64,000 nt of DNA from Streptomyces sp. NBC_00306 (GCF_036169555.1 NZ_CP108032.1:6882001-6946000), one strand, 5' to 3'; counted from the first letter of the stretch, positions 10,067 to 20,391 are shown. Notes: generated by a model not told the origin, from the letters alone. Made by a program: numbers and translations.

Positions 10067-10095
10067 TTGGCCGGAACCCGTGGAGCACCTAGGTT
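10067..10095 (+). promoter_or_regulatory. Candidate promoter giving a leaderless transcript
   Basis: TTGGCC (10067-10072) and TAGGTT (10090-10095) are separated by 17 bp. Transcription starting about 7 bases past the -10 box would begin at or next to the ATG at 10102. That gene has no visible ribosome-binding site, so it is probably translated from a leaderless mRNA, as is common in Streptomyces. Confidence 0.55.
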
Positions 10096-10101
10096 GTCGC
10101 C

Positions 10102-11085
10102 ATGCACACCGTGGCCGTACTCGCCCTGGACGGCGTCATCGCCTTCGACCTGTCCACCCCGCTCGAGGTGTTCACCCGCACCCGGCTGCCCGACGGCCGG
10201 ACCGCCTACCGGGTCCGCGTCTGCGCCCCGGCCGAGGAGATCGATGCGGGTGCGTTCACGCTGCGCGCGCCGTGGGGCCTGGAAGCGCTCGCCGAGGCGG
10301 ACACGATCATCCTGCCGGGCTGCGCCGACCCGGCGGTGCCGGTGCCCGAGGACGTCCTCGTGGCCCTGCGGGCGGCGGCCGCCCGCGGCACCCGTATCGC
10401 CTCGGTCTGCGCGGGCGCCTTCGTCCTGGCGGCCACCGGCCTGCTCGACGGTCTGCGGGCCACCACCCACTGGCTGGCCGCGGACGCACTCGCCCGGCTG
10501 CACCCCCGGATCGAGGTGGACCCCGATGTGCTCTACGTCGACAACGGCCAGTTCCTCACCTCCGCGGGCGCGGCCGCCGGCCTCGACCTGTGCCTGCACA
10601 TGATCCGGCGCGACCACGGTTCCGCGGTCGCCGCCGACGCGGCACGGCTGTCCGTGATGCCGCTCGAACGCGAGGGCGGTCAGGCCCAGTTCATCGTGCA
10701 TCAGCTACCGCCGAGCCCCGACGGCACCGCGCTGGAGCCGGTGCTGCGCTGGATGGAGGAGAACGCGCGGCGTGAACTCACGGTCGCCGAGATCGCCGCC
10801 CGGGCCGGGATGAGCCCCCGCACGCTGAACCGCCGCTTCCGCGAGCAGACCGCCAGCACGCCGCTCCAGTGGCTGCACCGGGCCCGGGTCCGTCAGGCGC
10901 AGTATCTGCTGGAGACGACGGCGCACTCGGTGGACCGGATCGCGGCACAGGTCGGGTTCGGCTCACCGACGGCCTTCCGCGACCGGTTCAAGCGGCAGGT
11001 GGGCACCAGCCCGCACGCGTACCGCCGCGCGTTCCGCGGCGTGCCGGCGGCCGAACCCCCGGTGGCCGCTGCCCAGCGGATCTGA
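10102..11085 (+). CDS. GlxA-family transcriptional regulator (DJ-1/PfpI sensor plus AraC HTH)
   Basis: A 327-residue regulator. Residues 1-165 form a DJ-1/PfpI domain with the elbow IASVCAGAFVLAATGLLDG and the following ATTHW. Residues about 215-310 form an AraC-type double helix-turn-helix (ELTVAEIAARAGMSPRTLNRRF and SVDRIAAQVGFGSPTAFRDRF). This is the GlxA/FtrA architecture, the class that also contains AdpA. The sensor domain probably binds a small ligand rather than catalysing a reaction. It is transcribed divergently from a DJ-1/PfpI gene that may be its target. No Shine-Dalgarno sequence precedes the ATG, which fits the proposed leaderless promoter. Confidence 0.92.
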   Translation: MHTVAVLALDGVIAFDLSTPLEVFTRTRLPDGRTAYRVRVCAPAEEIDAGAFTLRAPWGLEALAEADTIILPGCADPAVPVPEDVLVALRAAAARGTRIASVCAGAFVLAATGLLDGLRATTHWLAADALARLHPRIEVDPDVLYVDNGQFLTSAGAAAGLDLCLHMIRRDHGSAVAADAARLSVMPLEREGGQAQFIVHQLPPSPDGTALEPVLRWMEENARRELTVAEIAARAGMSPRTLNRRFREQTASTPLQWLHRARVRQAQYLLETTAHSVDRIAAQVGFGSPTAFRDRFKRQVGTSPHAYRRAFRGVPAAEPPVAAAQRI

Positions 11086-11136
11086 TGCCCGGCGGGTTCG
11101 GCGCGGCGGGCTTCAGTGGACCGCCGCCCGCAGGTC

Positions 11137-12348
11137 TCAGCGGATCTGACGCCCCGAGATCGCCCTCGCGATCACCAGACGCTGGATCTCACTCGTCCCC
11201 TCGAAGATCGTGTAGATCTTGCTGTCGCGGTACATCCGCTCCACCGGGTGCTCGCGGCTGTACCCCGCGCCGCCCAGGATCTGCACCGCCTTCTCGGACG
11301 CCGCCACCGCCAGTTCGCCCGCACGGAGCTTGGACATCGAGCCCTGTGCCGCGTCGAAGGTGCGGTCGTTGCGGCCCATCCAGGCGGCCTGCCAGATCAG
11401 CAGCCGTACCGCCTCGATCTCGGTACGGATGTCGGCCAGCGCGAAGGCGATGGACTGGTTCTCGATGATCGGACGGCCGAACGCGACCCGGTTCCCGGCG
11501 TACTCGAGCGCGTACTCGTACGCGGCGCGGGCGATGCCGAGGGCCTGTGCGCCCACCGTGGGCCGGCTGACCTCGAACGTGGCCATCGCCGCCTGGGACT
11601 TGGCGGTCGTGCCCTCGCGTGCCCGGGCGAGGCGCGCGTCCAGCTTCTCCCGGCCGCCCAGCAGACAGTGGCCGGGGACGCGGACGTCGTCGAGGAAGAC
11701 ATCGGCGGTGTGGGAGGCCCGCAGCCCCAGCTTCCTGATCTTGCGGGCGCCCTCCAGGCCGGGCGTGCCGGGCGGGACGATGAAGGCGGCCTGGCCGCGG
11801 GAGCCGAGCTCCGGTTCGACGGAGGCCACGACGACATGGACGTTCGCGATGCCGCCGTTGGTGATCCAGGCCTTCTGGCCCTGCAGCGTCCACTCGTCCC
11901 GGGCCTCGTCGTAGCGCGCCCGGGTCCGCATCGCGGAGACGTCCGAACCGGCCTCGGGTTCGGAGACGCAGAAGGCGGCGACCTTGAGGTCCTGTTCGTC
12001 GCCGTAGCACTGCGGGACCCACTCGGCGAGCTGGTCGGGTGTGCCGGAGGAGAAGATGCCGGCGACGGCGAGCGAGGTGCCGAAGAGGGCCATACCGATG
12101 CCGGCGTCGCCCCAGAACAGCTCCTCGTTGGCGATCTGGAGGGAGAGCCCGCTGGGGTCGCCGTACATGTCGGCCAGCGACTCGAATCCGTACAGGCCGA
12201 TCTTGGCGGCCTCCTGGATGACGGGCCACGGGGTCTCTTCGCGCTCGTCCCATTCGGACGCCGCGGGGCGGACCACATCGGCAGCGAATCCGTGGACCCA
12301 GTCGCGCAGGTCCCGCTGCTCTTCGGTGAGCTGGAAGGAGAAGGACAT
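11137..12348 (-). CDS. Acyl-CoA dehydrogenase
   Basis: A 403-residue flavoprotein of the acyl-CoA dehydrogenase superfamily, catalysing alpha,beta-dehydrogenation of acyl-CoA thioesters in beta-oxidation. Family marks are AFCVSEPEAGSDVSAMRTRA and WTLQGQKAWITNGGIA (FAD and substrate loops), RVAFGRPIIENQSIAFALADI, and the C-terminal catalytic region IYTIFEGTSEIQRLVIARAISG, in which the Glu of FEGTSEIQ is the usual base. The gene starts two bases after the SCP2 stop codon, so the pair forms an operon. The tandem operator in front of the SCP2 gene probably controls both. Confidence 0.93.
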   Translation of the reverse strand: MSFSFQLTEEQRDLRDWVHGFAADVVRPAASEWDEREETPWPVIQEAAKIGLYGFESLADMYGDPSGLSLQIANEELFWGDAGIGMALFGTSLAVAGIFSSGTPDQLAEWVPQCYGDEQDLKVAAFCVSEPEAGSDVSAMRTRARYDEARDEWTLQGQKAWITNGGIANVHVVVASVEPELGSRGQAAFIVPPGTPGLEGARKIRKLGLRASHTADVFLDDVRVPGHCLLGGREKLDARLARAREGTTAKSQAAMATFEVSRPTVGAQALGIARAAYEYALEYAGNRVAFGRPIIENQSIAFALADIRTEIEAVRLLIWQAAWMGRNDRTFDAAQGSMSKLRAGELAVAASEKAVQILGGAGYSREHPVERMYRDSKIYTIFEGTSEIQRLVIARAISGRQIR

Positions 12349-12350
12349 GG

Positions 12351-12812
12351 TCAGGCCTTCGGGATGTCGAAGTAGCGGGTGAGGCCCGCGGCCAGTGCCA
12401 CGTCCCCGGCGATCTTGAGCTTGCGCATCATGAACATGGTCACCGGGTTCCCGTTGCCCGAAACCAGCTTGAGGAACTCGGCGTCGCCCATGACGAGCGT
12501 GGTGCGCGGCTCCTGTTCCGAGCGGCCCTCGTGGACGGTGCAGGTGCCGTCGGTGATCGAGGTCTCGAAGATCTCCTCGGTCTCACCGGTGATCTTCCAG
12601 CGGATCAGCGCATCGACGGAGCCCGCGTTCTCCGGGCGGAACTGCTGCTTCATGCGCCCGAACACCTCGCGGAGCACCCGCCCGCGCAGCTCACCTCGCA
12701 TCACATCGGCGAGTTCTCTGCCGGACAGCCCTTTGACGATCCTCGCGAACTCCTCGGGCGAGACCGCCGAGAAGTCGAGTGCGGCGAGCTCGTCGCCGAT
12801 GTTCTCCGCCAC
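12351..12812 (-). CDS. SCP2 sterol-binding domain protein
   Basis: A 153-residue cytoplasmic protein of the SCP2 sterol/lipid-carrier family. An N-terminal helical part precedes the SCP2 fold, with IRWKITG, typical beta segments TCTVHEGRSEQEPRTTLVMG, and the C-terminal GNGNPVTMFMMRKLKIAGDVALA helix. It may present acyl or sterol ligands to the acyl-CoA dehydrogenase encoded two bases downstream. The GTG at 12812 is preceded by AAGGA at six-base spacing. That ribosome-binding site overlaps the proximal operator half-site, so a bound repressor would cover the promoter and leader. Confidence 0.9.
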   Translation of the reverse strand: MAENIGDELAALDFSAVSPEEFARIVKGLSGRELADVMRGELRGRVLREVFGRMKQQFRPENAGSVDALIRWKITGETEEIFETSITDGTCTVHEGRSEQEPRTTLVMGDAEFLKLVSGNGNPVTMFMMRKLKIAGDVALAAGLTRYFDIPKA

Positions 12813-12821
12813 AACGCGTCC

Positions 12822-12851
12822 TTACTCCGGAGTCAGCTTACTTCGGAGTAA
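12822..12851. promoter_or_regulatory. Tandem palindromic operators upstream of the SCP2/acyl-CoA dehydrogenase operon
   Basis: Two 14-bp near-palindromes lie 16 bp apart: TTACTCCGGAGTCA (12822-12835) and TTACTTCGGAGTAA (12838-12851), each one base from the perfect TTACTCCGGAGTAA. They start 10 bases before the GTG start. A related site, TGACTCCCGAGTAA, precedes the acyl-CoA ligase gene. The symmetry suits a TetR-family lipid regulator, which is not encoded in this window. Confidence 0.65.
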
Positions 12852-12936
12852 GGTAGCCGCGCGGTCGTGGCGTCGGCAAGGGGCCGCCCGTCGGCGGTGG
12901 GGTGCGGAAGGGGTCGTGCGTCCGGGCAGGGTGGGG

Positions 12937-13194
12937 TCAGTGCACGCCGCCGGGGCCGATGACCAGCCGCGGGTTGTAGGCGGCGAGGATCTTGTTCGCC
13001 CGGGCGAGGGCGGAGAGGGCGTGCTCGCGGTCGGCCCGGTCCTCGTTGCACAGAGGACCCCGGAACCGGTTCGCCTCGCGCGCGGCACAGTCCGCGTCGA
13101 CCTCGGCCTGCAGGATGTCGATCGGCATGCAGGATCCGATCAACGCGGCCACGCGGTCGGGGATCGGCACGGGGATGAGGGGCGACGCGGTCAC
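12937..13194 (-). CDS. Small hypothetical protein
   Basis: An 85-residue soluble protein without a recognised domain. The GTG at 13194 follows AAGAAGGA at a suitable distance, which supports this start over one at 13302. It has two Cys-containing segments (LIGSCMPIDIL and DADCAAREANRF), a third Cys in GPLCNEDRADREHALSALARANKILAAYNP, and is mostly helical by composition. It lies between the two operator-controlled lipid units on the strand of the SCP2 gene, but no link in function can be shown. Confidence 0.6.
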   Translation of the reverse strand: MTASPLIPVPIPDRVAALIGSCMPIDILQAEVDADCAAREANRFRGPLCNEDRADREHALSALARANKILAAYNPRLVIGPGGVH

Positions 13195-13347
13195 GTGTGT
13201 AGTCCTTCTTCTTCGGTCGGGTGCCGGTGGTCGGCGTCCCACCCCTCCATACGTACCGGACGAGCTTCCGTGTTCGTCTTCGGGGATGTCTCTGTGCGGC
13301 AACCGTTTCCGGCCGCCTGATTGATTTCTTGTTACGCGGGGGTAAGT

Positions 13348-13361
13348 TGACTCCCGAGTAA
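13348..13361. promoter_or_regulatory. Operator-like palindrome upstream of the acyl-CoA ligase
   Basis: TGACTCCCGAGTAA shares the ACTC-nn-GAGT core and flanks of the two sites before the SCP2 gene. It overlaps a TTGACT hexamer (13347-13352) that could be a -35 box. A longer inverted repeat surrounds it, AGTTGAC (13345-13351) with GTCAACT (13374-13380). Its place about 50 bases before the start codon fits repression. Confidence 0.55.
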
Positions 13362-13412
13362 GTGCTGAGTCCCGTCAACTCACCGTCCGCGAGCCGCGAA
13401 CTGGAGCCGACC

Positions 13413-15395
13413 ATGGGCGTGCGCAAGGATCTGAAGAAGGCGAAACAGCGCGGCGACCTCGCCGACCGAGCTCCTGTCGAGCTGATCAGGAGCGACGGTG
13501 TCGTACGAGAAGTGCGCACCACGCGGCTTGCCCGGCCCCCAGCCTCCGGCAGCACCGGCGACATACCTTACGCGAACGCCGAGCAGGCACCCGCATCGGT
13601 GGTCCTGCGACGCAAGGGCGACGACGGACAGTGGCAGCCCGTCACCGCGGCCGGCTTCGCGCGCCAAGTCACCGCCGTGGCGAAGGGGTTGATCGTTTCC
13701 GGGCTGGAGCCCGGCGGCCGGGTCGCGATCATGTCCCGTACCCGCTACGAGTGGACCGTGATCGACTTCGCCGTCTGGGCGGCCGGCGGTCAGAGCGTCC
13801 CCGTCTACGCCACCTCGTCCGCCGACCAGATCGCCTGGATTCTCGAGGACTCGGGCGTCTCCCACATGATCGTGGAGAACGACGATCTCGCCGCGACGGT
13901 GGCCACGGCCGCGAGCCGGCTGCCCCGGGCGCCGAGGATCTGGCGCATCGACGCCGGAGCGCTCGACGAGCTGACCGCCCTCGGGAGCGATCTCCCCGAC
14001 GGTGAGGTGACCGAGCGACGGGCCGCCGTCACCCCCGACTCGATCGCGACCGTCTGCTACACCTCCGGCACCACCGGCAGGCCCAAGGGGTGCGTCCTCA
14101 CCCACGGCAATCTGCACGCCGAGGCCGCCAACACGGTGGAACTGCTGCACCCCGTCTTCCAGGCGGTCACCGGACAGGCCGCCTCCACCCTGCTCTTCCT
14201 GCCGCTCGCCCACATCCTCGGCCGGACGATCCAGATCGCGTGTCTGCTCGCCCGGATCGAACTCGGCCACTGTCCGAGCATCAAGCCCGACGAACTGCGC
14301 CCGGAGCTCCAGAGGTTCCGGCCGACCTTCGTGGTCGGCGTCCCCTATCTCTTCGAGAAGATCCACGACACCGGACGCGCCACCGCCGAGAAGATCGGCC
14401 GGGGCTCGTCCTTCGAGCGGGCGGACCGCATCGCCGTCCGCTTCGCCGAGGCCCACCTCGGCCGGTACCTCGGCACCCGTGAGGGACCGGGAGCCGGCAC
14501 CGACCCGGACACCCGTGCCCGCACCGGCCCGGACAGCCCTGCCCGCAAGGGTCCGGGCATCCGGCTCACCGCCGCCTGGGCGCTCTACGACCTGCTCGTC
14601 TACCGGCGCATCCGCAAGGAGCTCGGTGGCAGACTGCACTACGCCATCAGCGGCGGCTCGCCCCTCGACCGCCGGCTCAGTCTCTTCTTCTACGCCGCCG
14701 GCATCGTGATCTACGAGGGGTACGGCCTCACGGAGACCACCGCGGCCGCCACCATCAGCCCGCCGCTGTCGCCGCGTCCCGGCACGGTTGGCAGGCCGGT
14801 GCCGGGGACGGCGATCCGTATCGCCGACGACGGAGAGGTGCTGATCAAGGGAGGCATCGTCTTCGGGTCGTACTGGAACAACCCGGTGGCCACGGGCGAG
14901 TCGCTCGACGACGGCTGGTTCGCCACCGGGGACCTCGGCCGCCTGGACGACGACGGGTATCTGACGATCACCGGCCGCAAGAAGGACATCCTCGTCACCT
15001 CCGGCGGCAAGAACGTCTCACCCGCCGTGCTGGAGGACCGGCTGCGCAGCCGCCCGCCGGTCGGCCAGTGCATCGTCGTCGGCGACAACCGGCCCTATGT
15101 CGCGGCCCTGGTGACCCTGGAACCGGACGCGGTCGAGCACTGGCTCGCCGTACGCAAACGGCCCCGCGACACACCGCTCGCGGAACTCTGCGAGGACGCG
15201 GATCTCCTGGCCGATGTGCAGCGGGCCGTCGACCACGCCAACGAGGCGGTCTCGCGGGCCGAGTCGATCCGCCGGTTCCGCATCGTGCCGGGGGAGTTCA
15301 CCGAGGAGAACGGGCTGCTGACCCCGTCGCTGAAGATCAAGCGCCATGCGGTCGCCGCCGACTACGCGGCGGAGATCGCGGCACTCTACGAGTGA
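13413..15395 (+). CDS. Long-chain acyl-CoA ligase (AMP-forming)
   Basis: A 660-residue ANL-superfamily ligase that activates fatty acids to acyl-CoA through an acyl-adenylate. Visible motifs are the phosphate loop YTSGTTGRPKGCVLTHGN, FLPLAHILGR, the A5 core EGYGLTETTAAA, the A7 motif GWFATGDLGRLDDDGYLTITGRKKDILVTSGGKNVSP, and the C-terminal Lys in TPSLKIKRH. CTGGAG six bases before the ATG at 13413 sets the start. A Gly/Pro/Thr-rich stretch around residues 365-395 interrupts the usual domain and looks like a flexible insertion. The FACS-type N-terminus and the shared operator link it to the acyl-CoA dehydrogenase unit in fatty-acid breakdown. Confidence 0.92.
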   Translation: MGVRKDLKKAKQRGDLADRAPVELIRSDGVVREVRTTRLARPPASGSTGDIPYANAEQAPASVVLRRKGDDGQWQPVTAAGFARQVTAVAKGLIVSGLEPGGRVAIMSRTRYEWTVIDFAVWAAGGQSVPVYATSSADQIAWILEDSGVSHMIVENDDLAATVATAASRLPRAPRIWRIDAGALDELTALGSDLPDGEVTERRAAVTPDSIATVCYTSGTTGRPKGCVLTHGNLHAEAANTVELLHPVFQAVTGQAASTLLFLPLAHILGRTIQIACLLARIELGHCPSIKPDELRPELQRFRPTFVVGVPYLFEKIHDTGRATAEKIGRGSSFERADRIAVRFAEAHLGRYLGTREGPGAGTDPDTRARTGPDSPARKGPGIRLTAAWALYDLLVYRRIRKELGGRLHYAISGGSPLDRRLSLFFYAAGIVIYEGYGLTETTAAATISPPLSPRPGTVGRPVPGTAIRIADDGEVLIKGGIVFGSYWNNPVATGESLDDGWFATGDLGRLDDDGYLTITGRKKDILVTSGGKNVSPAVLEDRLRSRPPVGQCIVVGDNRPYVAALVTLEPDAVEHWLAVRKRPRDTPLAELCEDADLLADVQRAVDHANEAVSRAESIRRFRIVPGEFTEENGLLTPSLKIKRHAVAADYAAEIAALYE

Positions 15396-15452
15396 TACGC
15401 GTGACTGCGGCCGAGACGCGTGACGGTGGCGTCCCATGAGTGAATACCGTCC

Positions 15453-16100
15453 ATGAGGATCCTGGTCTTCACGCGGACCGCCGGCTACCGGCACGAGTCC
15501 ATACCCGACGGAATCCGGGCCTTCACCGCCCTGGGCGAGGAGCACGGCTTCGCCGTCGACGCCACCGAGGAGGCCGGCGCCCTCGCCGGTCCGCTCGACG
15601 GCTACGGCGCCGTGGTCTTCCTCTCCACCAGCGGCGAGGTCCTCACCCCCGAGGCCCGCTCAGGACTGATGGCCTACTGCGCGGCCGGCGGCGGCTTCGT
15701 GGGGGTGCATTCCGCCGCCTGCACCGAGGAGGAGTGGCCGTTCTTCGGCGGGCTCCTCGGCGCCCGTTTCGTGCGCCATCCGCGGCTGCAGCCCGGGACG
15801 GTCGTCGTCGAGGACGCCGACCACCCAGCGACCCGGCATCTGCCCGGCCGCTGGCCCCTCACGGACGAGTGGTACGACTTCGACGTGAGCCCGCGGGGCG
15901 CGGTGCGGGTGCTCGCCTCGGCCGACGAGGCCTCGTACGAGGGCGGCGGCATGGGCCGGGACCACCCGCTGGCGTGGTGTCACACCCACGCCGGAGCGCG
16001 GGTGTTCTACACCGCCCTGGGGCACAGCCCCGAGGCGTACGCGGATCCCGACCACCGGGCCCATCTCCTCGGCGGTCTTCAGTCCGTGCTGCGGCGGTAG
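15453..16100 (+). CDS. ThuA domain protein (trehalose utilisation-like)
   Basis: A 215-residue stand-alone ThuA domain, a glutamine amidotransferase-like fold found with 3-keto-sugar metabolism. Family features are the start MRILVFTRTAGYRHESIPDG, VVFLSTSGEVL, GGGFVGVHSAA (elbow position with His/Ser rather than Cys), DEWYDF, HPLAWCHTHAGARVFYTALGHSPEAY, and a C-terminal LLGGLQSVL helix. No signal peptide is seen, so it is cytoplasmic, unlike the exported ThuA domain encoded near 41 kb. The gene starts 57 bases after the acyl-CoA ligase. No strong ribosome-binding site precedes the ATG. Confidence 0.9.
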   Translation: MRILVFTRTAGYRHESIPDGIRAFTALGEEHGFAVDATEEAGALAGPLDGYGAVVFLSTSGEVLTPEARSGLMAYCAAGGGFVGVHSAACTEEEWPFFGGLLGARFVRHPRLQPGTVVVEDADHPATRHLPGRWPLTDEWYDFDVSPRGAVRVLASADEASYEGGGMGRDHPLAWCHTHAGARVFYTALGHSPEAYADPDHRAHLLGGLQSVLRR

Positions 16101-16144
16101 CGGGCAGGCGGAGCCGGAGACCGGTGACGTGCCGGTGCAAGCCG

Positions 16145-17374
16145 TCAGCCGGCCAGGGGCCTGCCCGGCGAACCCTCGGCCCGTGAGCGCAGGGCCAGTG
16201 CCCTCAGGACGACCTCGATGGCGAACCGCCGCTCGGCGTCGACGAGTTGATCTCCGAGGATCGACTCCAGACTGCGCAGCCGGTAACGGACGGTCTGGGG
16301 GTGGACGTCGAGGCGCTCGCCCATCTGGGCCGCCGTGCCACGCGTGTCGAGCCAGATCCGCAGGGTGTCCACGAGCCGGTCGCGCCGAGACGGTGTGAGC
16401 TCGGCGAGCGGTGAGAGTTCACGCTGGGCGAGCTGGTCGAGCAGCCCGGGGTCGGACAGCAGCCACAGGGGCACGAGGTGGTCGGCGGCGAAGGCCAGCG
16501 GGCCGTCCTCGACGATGCCCGCGTCGACGAGTTCCAGGGTGCGCCGGGCCCACCGGATCGAGTCATGTGCGTCGGCGGCCGGGACGGTGAGGCCGACGGC
16601 CGCGCGGTTGCCGAACAGGGCGCCGTCCAGCATGCGTCTTCGCGCGGCGTCGACGGGCCCCGGGATCAGTAAGTGCGGCTGCGGATCGCTGAGATCGGCG
16701 AGGACATCGTTGTCCATGTCCGCCCGCTCCAGGACCGCGGGGGAGCGCAGGGCGACCAGCGTGACGTACTCGGGCAGCGGCCAGGCGGTCTGCTCGGACA
16801 GCTCCGCGATGGCGGCACGGGGGACGGGCGGCCCGGCGAGCAGCAGATGCAGCAGCCGCCGGCGCAGGATCTCGTTCTGCTCCCCGGACCGCGACTGCAC
16901 CTCCAAGTAGCCCTCGCGGGACAGCGCTTCGAGCTCGTCGACATAGGCGAACAGCGCGTCGGCGAAGGTCAGCATCATCGTGGGGGAGAGGTTGTAGCTC
17001 CGGCCGACCTTCTTCGCCCGCCGCAGCGCGATGCGTGCCCCGAGCCGGTACGCGCCCTGGAGCGCGTCGAGGCTGCGGCCCTCGTACGCCTCGTAGCGCC
17101 CGAACCTGCGGCACATCTCGTCCCGCAGGGCGGAGGGCGCGGACGGTTCGGCGACCTGGTCGACGAAGACCAGGATGCTCTGCTCGACGCCGACCCGGAT
17201 GCCCTGGCCGTACGGACCGTTCAGCAGCCGCGCGTACTCGGGATAGGCGCGGGTGACCTCGATGCCGATCTCTTTGATGAGGCTGGGCAGTTCGGGCCGG
17301 ATGATGGCCGCGAACTCCTGCGGCAGCGGACCCAGCGACTCTCCGGTGTCCGACGGATTCACAGCTCCCGGCAT
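16145..17374 (-). CDS. PucR-family helix-turn-helix transcriptional regulator
   Basis: A 409-residue regulator. The C-terminal domain LVDTLRIWLDTRGTAAQMGERLDVHPQTVRYRLRSLESILG is the PucR/CdaR-type helix-turn-helix. The middle holds a GGDEF-like fold of the kind seen in Streptomyces PucR regulators, and the N-terminal helical region includes RRFGRYEAYEGRSLDALQGAYRLGARIALRR. GAGGGGAAGC upstream supports the ATG at 17374. It is convergent with the ThuA gene and divergent, across about 700 bp, from the secreted proteins upstream of the mce operon. Its ligand and targets cannot be read from sequence. Confidence 0.88.
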   Translation of the reverse strand: MPGAVNPSDTGESLGPLPQEFAAIIRPELPSLIKEIGIEVTRAYPEYARLLNGPYGQGIRVGVEQSILVFVDQVAEPSAPSALRDEMCRRFGRYEAYEGRSLDALQGAYRLGARIALRRAKKVGRSYNLSPTMMLTFADALFAYVDELEALSREGYLEVQSRSGEQNEILRRRLLHLLLAGPPVPRAAIAELSEQTAWPLPEYVTLVALRSPAVLERADMDNDVLADLSDPQPHLLIPGPVDAARRRMLDGALFGNRAAVGLTVPAADAHDSIRWARRTLELVDAGIVEDGPLAFAADHLVPLWLLSDPGLLDQLAQRELSPLAELTPSRRDRLVDTLRIWLDTRGTAAQMGERLDVHPQTVRYRLRSLESILGDQLVDAERRFAIEVVLRALALRSRAEGSPGRPLAG

Positions 17375-18720
<1,346 letters not shown>

Positions 18721-18808
18721 CGCAAGACGTCCGCGGCCGTCCGGGACCGCGCGGCGGGGAACCGTCCGCCGTGCGGGCCCACCGGGTTTCGTGAAGGGAG
18801 GCATGCAG

Positions 18809-20329
18809 GTGCTGCGCAGCAGCGGGAGCAGCCGTACGACGGGAACGCGTTCACGCACGGCCGTGCGGGGAGCGGCCGTCGCCGTCATGATCCTCGTGGC
18901 CGGCACGGTCCCCGGGGCCGGTGCCGCGGACGGTGAGCAGACCGTGGCCGCCGAACTCGCCTACACCTGCGAGGCCCCGGCGGGTCAGGAGGCCGTACGG
19001 ATACAGGTACGGATCGCCGCCACCCTCCCCGAGGCGCACGCGGTGGGCGAGGCGGTCCAGGCGGAGGGCGTTTCCACGACGGTGATCCTGTCCGAGACCA
19101 CCCGAGCCGAACTGGCCCTCCTCCGGGCGGCCGAGGTCACCGGCGCGAGCCGGCTCACCGTCGCCGTGGCCCAGGACGAGCACACGGCCGAAGCGGTCTG
19201 GGCGGGCACGGCCGCGCAGCCCGTTCCCGTCCCGGACAGCGGCGAGATGGCGCTCAGCACGTCCGGGCTCGTCCCCACCGTCACGGCCGGCGACACCGGC
19301 GGCCTCACCTTCACGGCGGGCCGGCTGACCGTCGACCTCACACCGCGCCGGGCGGACGGAACCCCCACCGAACCGGCCGTCGTTCCGCTCACCTGCACCC
19401 CGGACAAGAGTGCGGAGACGCTGCTCGCCACGGTCGAGATCACCGACGGCGACAGCCCCTCCACCCCGCCCCCGACCACGCAGCAACCCGCCCCCACCAC
19501 CGGAGCACCCCGGCCGGACGGACCGCGCGACCTCGGCATCGCACCTCCCGCACCGAACGACGACAGCGCCCCCGCGGCACCACCCCCGTGCGTCGGCGAC
19601 ACCGTCAACCCCTTCGCCATGGTCGCGTACATCACGGGCTACTCGAACGTCGCCAAGCTCCGGGCGGCATCCGAAGTGCCCCTGTCCTGCACCCAGCTCA
19701 TCGACGTCTCCAAGAAGATCGTGCCCAAGCCCGACGGGCTGCATCTGGTCCAGCACGCGACCGGCGTCCTGGACCACGAAGGCCGCCCCCAGATGCCGCC
19801 CGCCCCCGCCACCTTCCTGACCTACGGGTTCATGCCGACGACGGCCACGATGGAGCTCACGCAACTGGACACCATGACCATCGACTCGGACATCCTGCTG
19901 GCCAAGTCCTCCGGTCTCACCCACATCAGGGTTCCGCTCCGCCTCCGCCTGTTCGACGTCGAGGTCAACGGCGTCCCCCTGGACGTCGGCCCCGACTGCC
20001 GGACGACCGGCTCCCTGTACTCGACGGACCCCGATCCCGCGCAGGACACCAAGGACCATGTGGTGCTCACCGGGGTGCTGAAGGGGCCGGGCAACGGCTA
20101 TCAGCTCGTCACCGGAGGCGTACTCACCTCCACCATGACCATCCCGCCGTTCAGCGGCTGCGGAGTGGACGAGGACCTCGACGCCCTCTTCACCTCCTCC
20201 GTGTCCGGGCCGGGCAACTACCTCAAACAGGTGCAGGCCGCCCCCTGCGCATCGGGCAACCCCCGGCCCGACGCGCGCTACTGCACCCCCGACCACCAGC
20301 CGGTCAAGGTGCCGAAGCCCGAGCGCTGA
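18809..20329 (+). CDS. Secreted DUF6801-like protein with second C-terminal domain
   Basis: An exported protein of about 506 residues. I prefer the GTG at 18809 because AAGGGAGG lies seven bases upstream; an ATG at 18803 is too close to it. A signal peptide ends near GAGAADGEQ. The N-terminal domain (ELAYTCEAPAGQ, then VTGASRLTVAV and VPLTCTPD) resembles the actinobacterial DUF6801 domain. A Pro/Thr-rich linker follows, then a C-terminal domain starting at CVGDTVNPFAM. That domain shares a pattern with the next gene product: a PLRLRL strand, later PPFSGCG, and paired cysteines. The protein is probably surface-exposed and tied to the mce system by position. Confidence 0.75.
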   Translation: MLRSSGSSRTTGTRSRTAVRGAAVAVMILVAGTVPGAGAADGEQTVAAELAYTCEAPAGQEAVRIQVRIAATLPEAHAVGEAVQAEGVSTTVILSETTRAELALLRAAEVTGASRLTVAVAQDEHTAEAVWAGTAAQPVPVPDSGEMALSTSGLVPTVTAGDTGGLTFTAGRLTVDLTPRRADGTPTEPAVVPLTCTPDKSAETLLATVEITDGDSPSTPPPTTQQPAPTTGAPRPDGPRDLGIAPPAPNDDSAPAAPPPCVGDTVNPFAMVAYITGYSNVAKLRAASEVPLSCTQLIDVSKKIVPKPDGLHLVQHATGVLDHEGRPQMPPAPATFLTYGFMPTTATMELTQLDTMTIDSDILLAKSSGLTHIRVPLRLRLFDVEVNGVPLDVGPDCRTTGSLYSTDPDPAQDTKDHVVLTGVLKGPGNGYQLVTGGVLTSTMTIPPFSGCGVDEDLDALFTSSVSGPGNYLKQVQAAPCASGNPRPDARYCTPDHQPVKVPKPER

Positions 20330-20391
20330 CCCTCTGACCCAGCACACCCCGCAGTACAACTCCCCCAGAACCGGAAAGGATTGAGGGAGAG

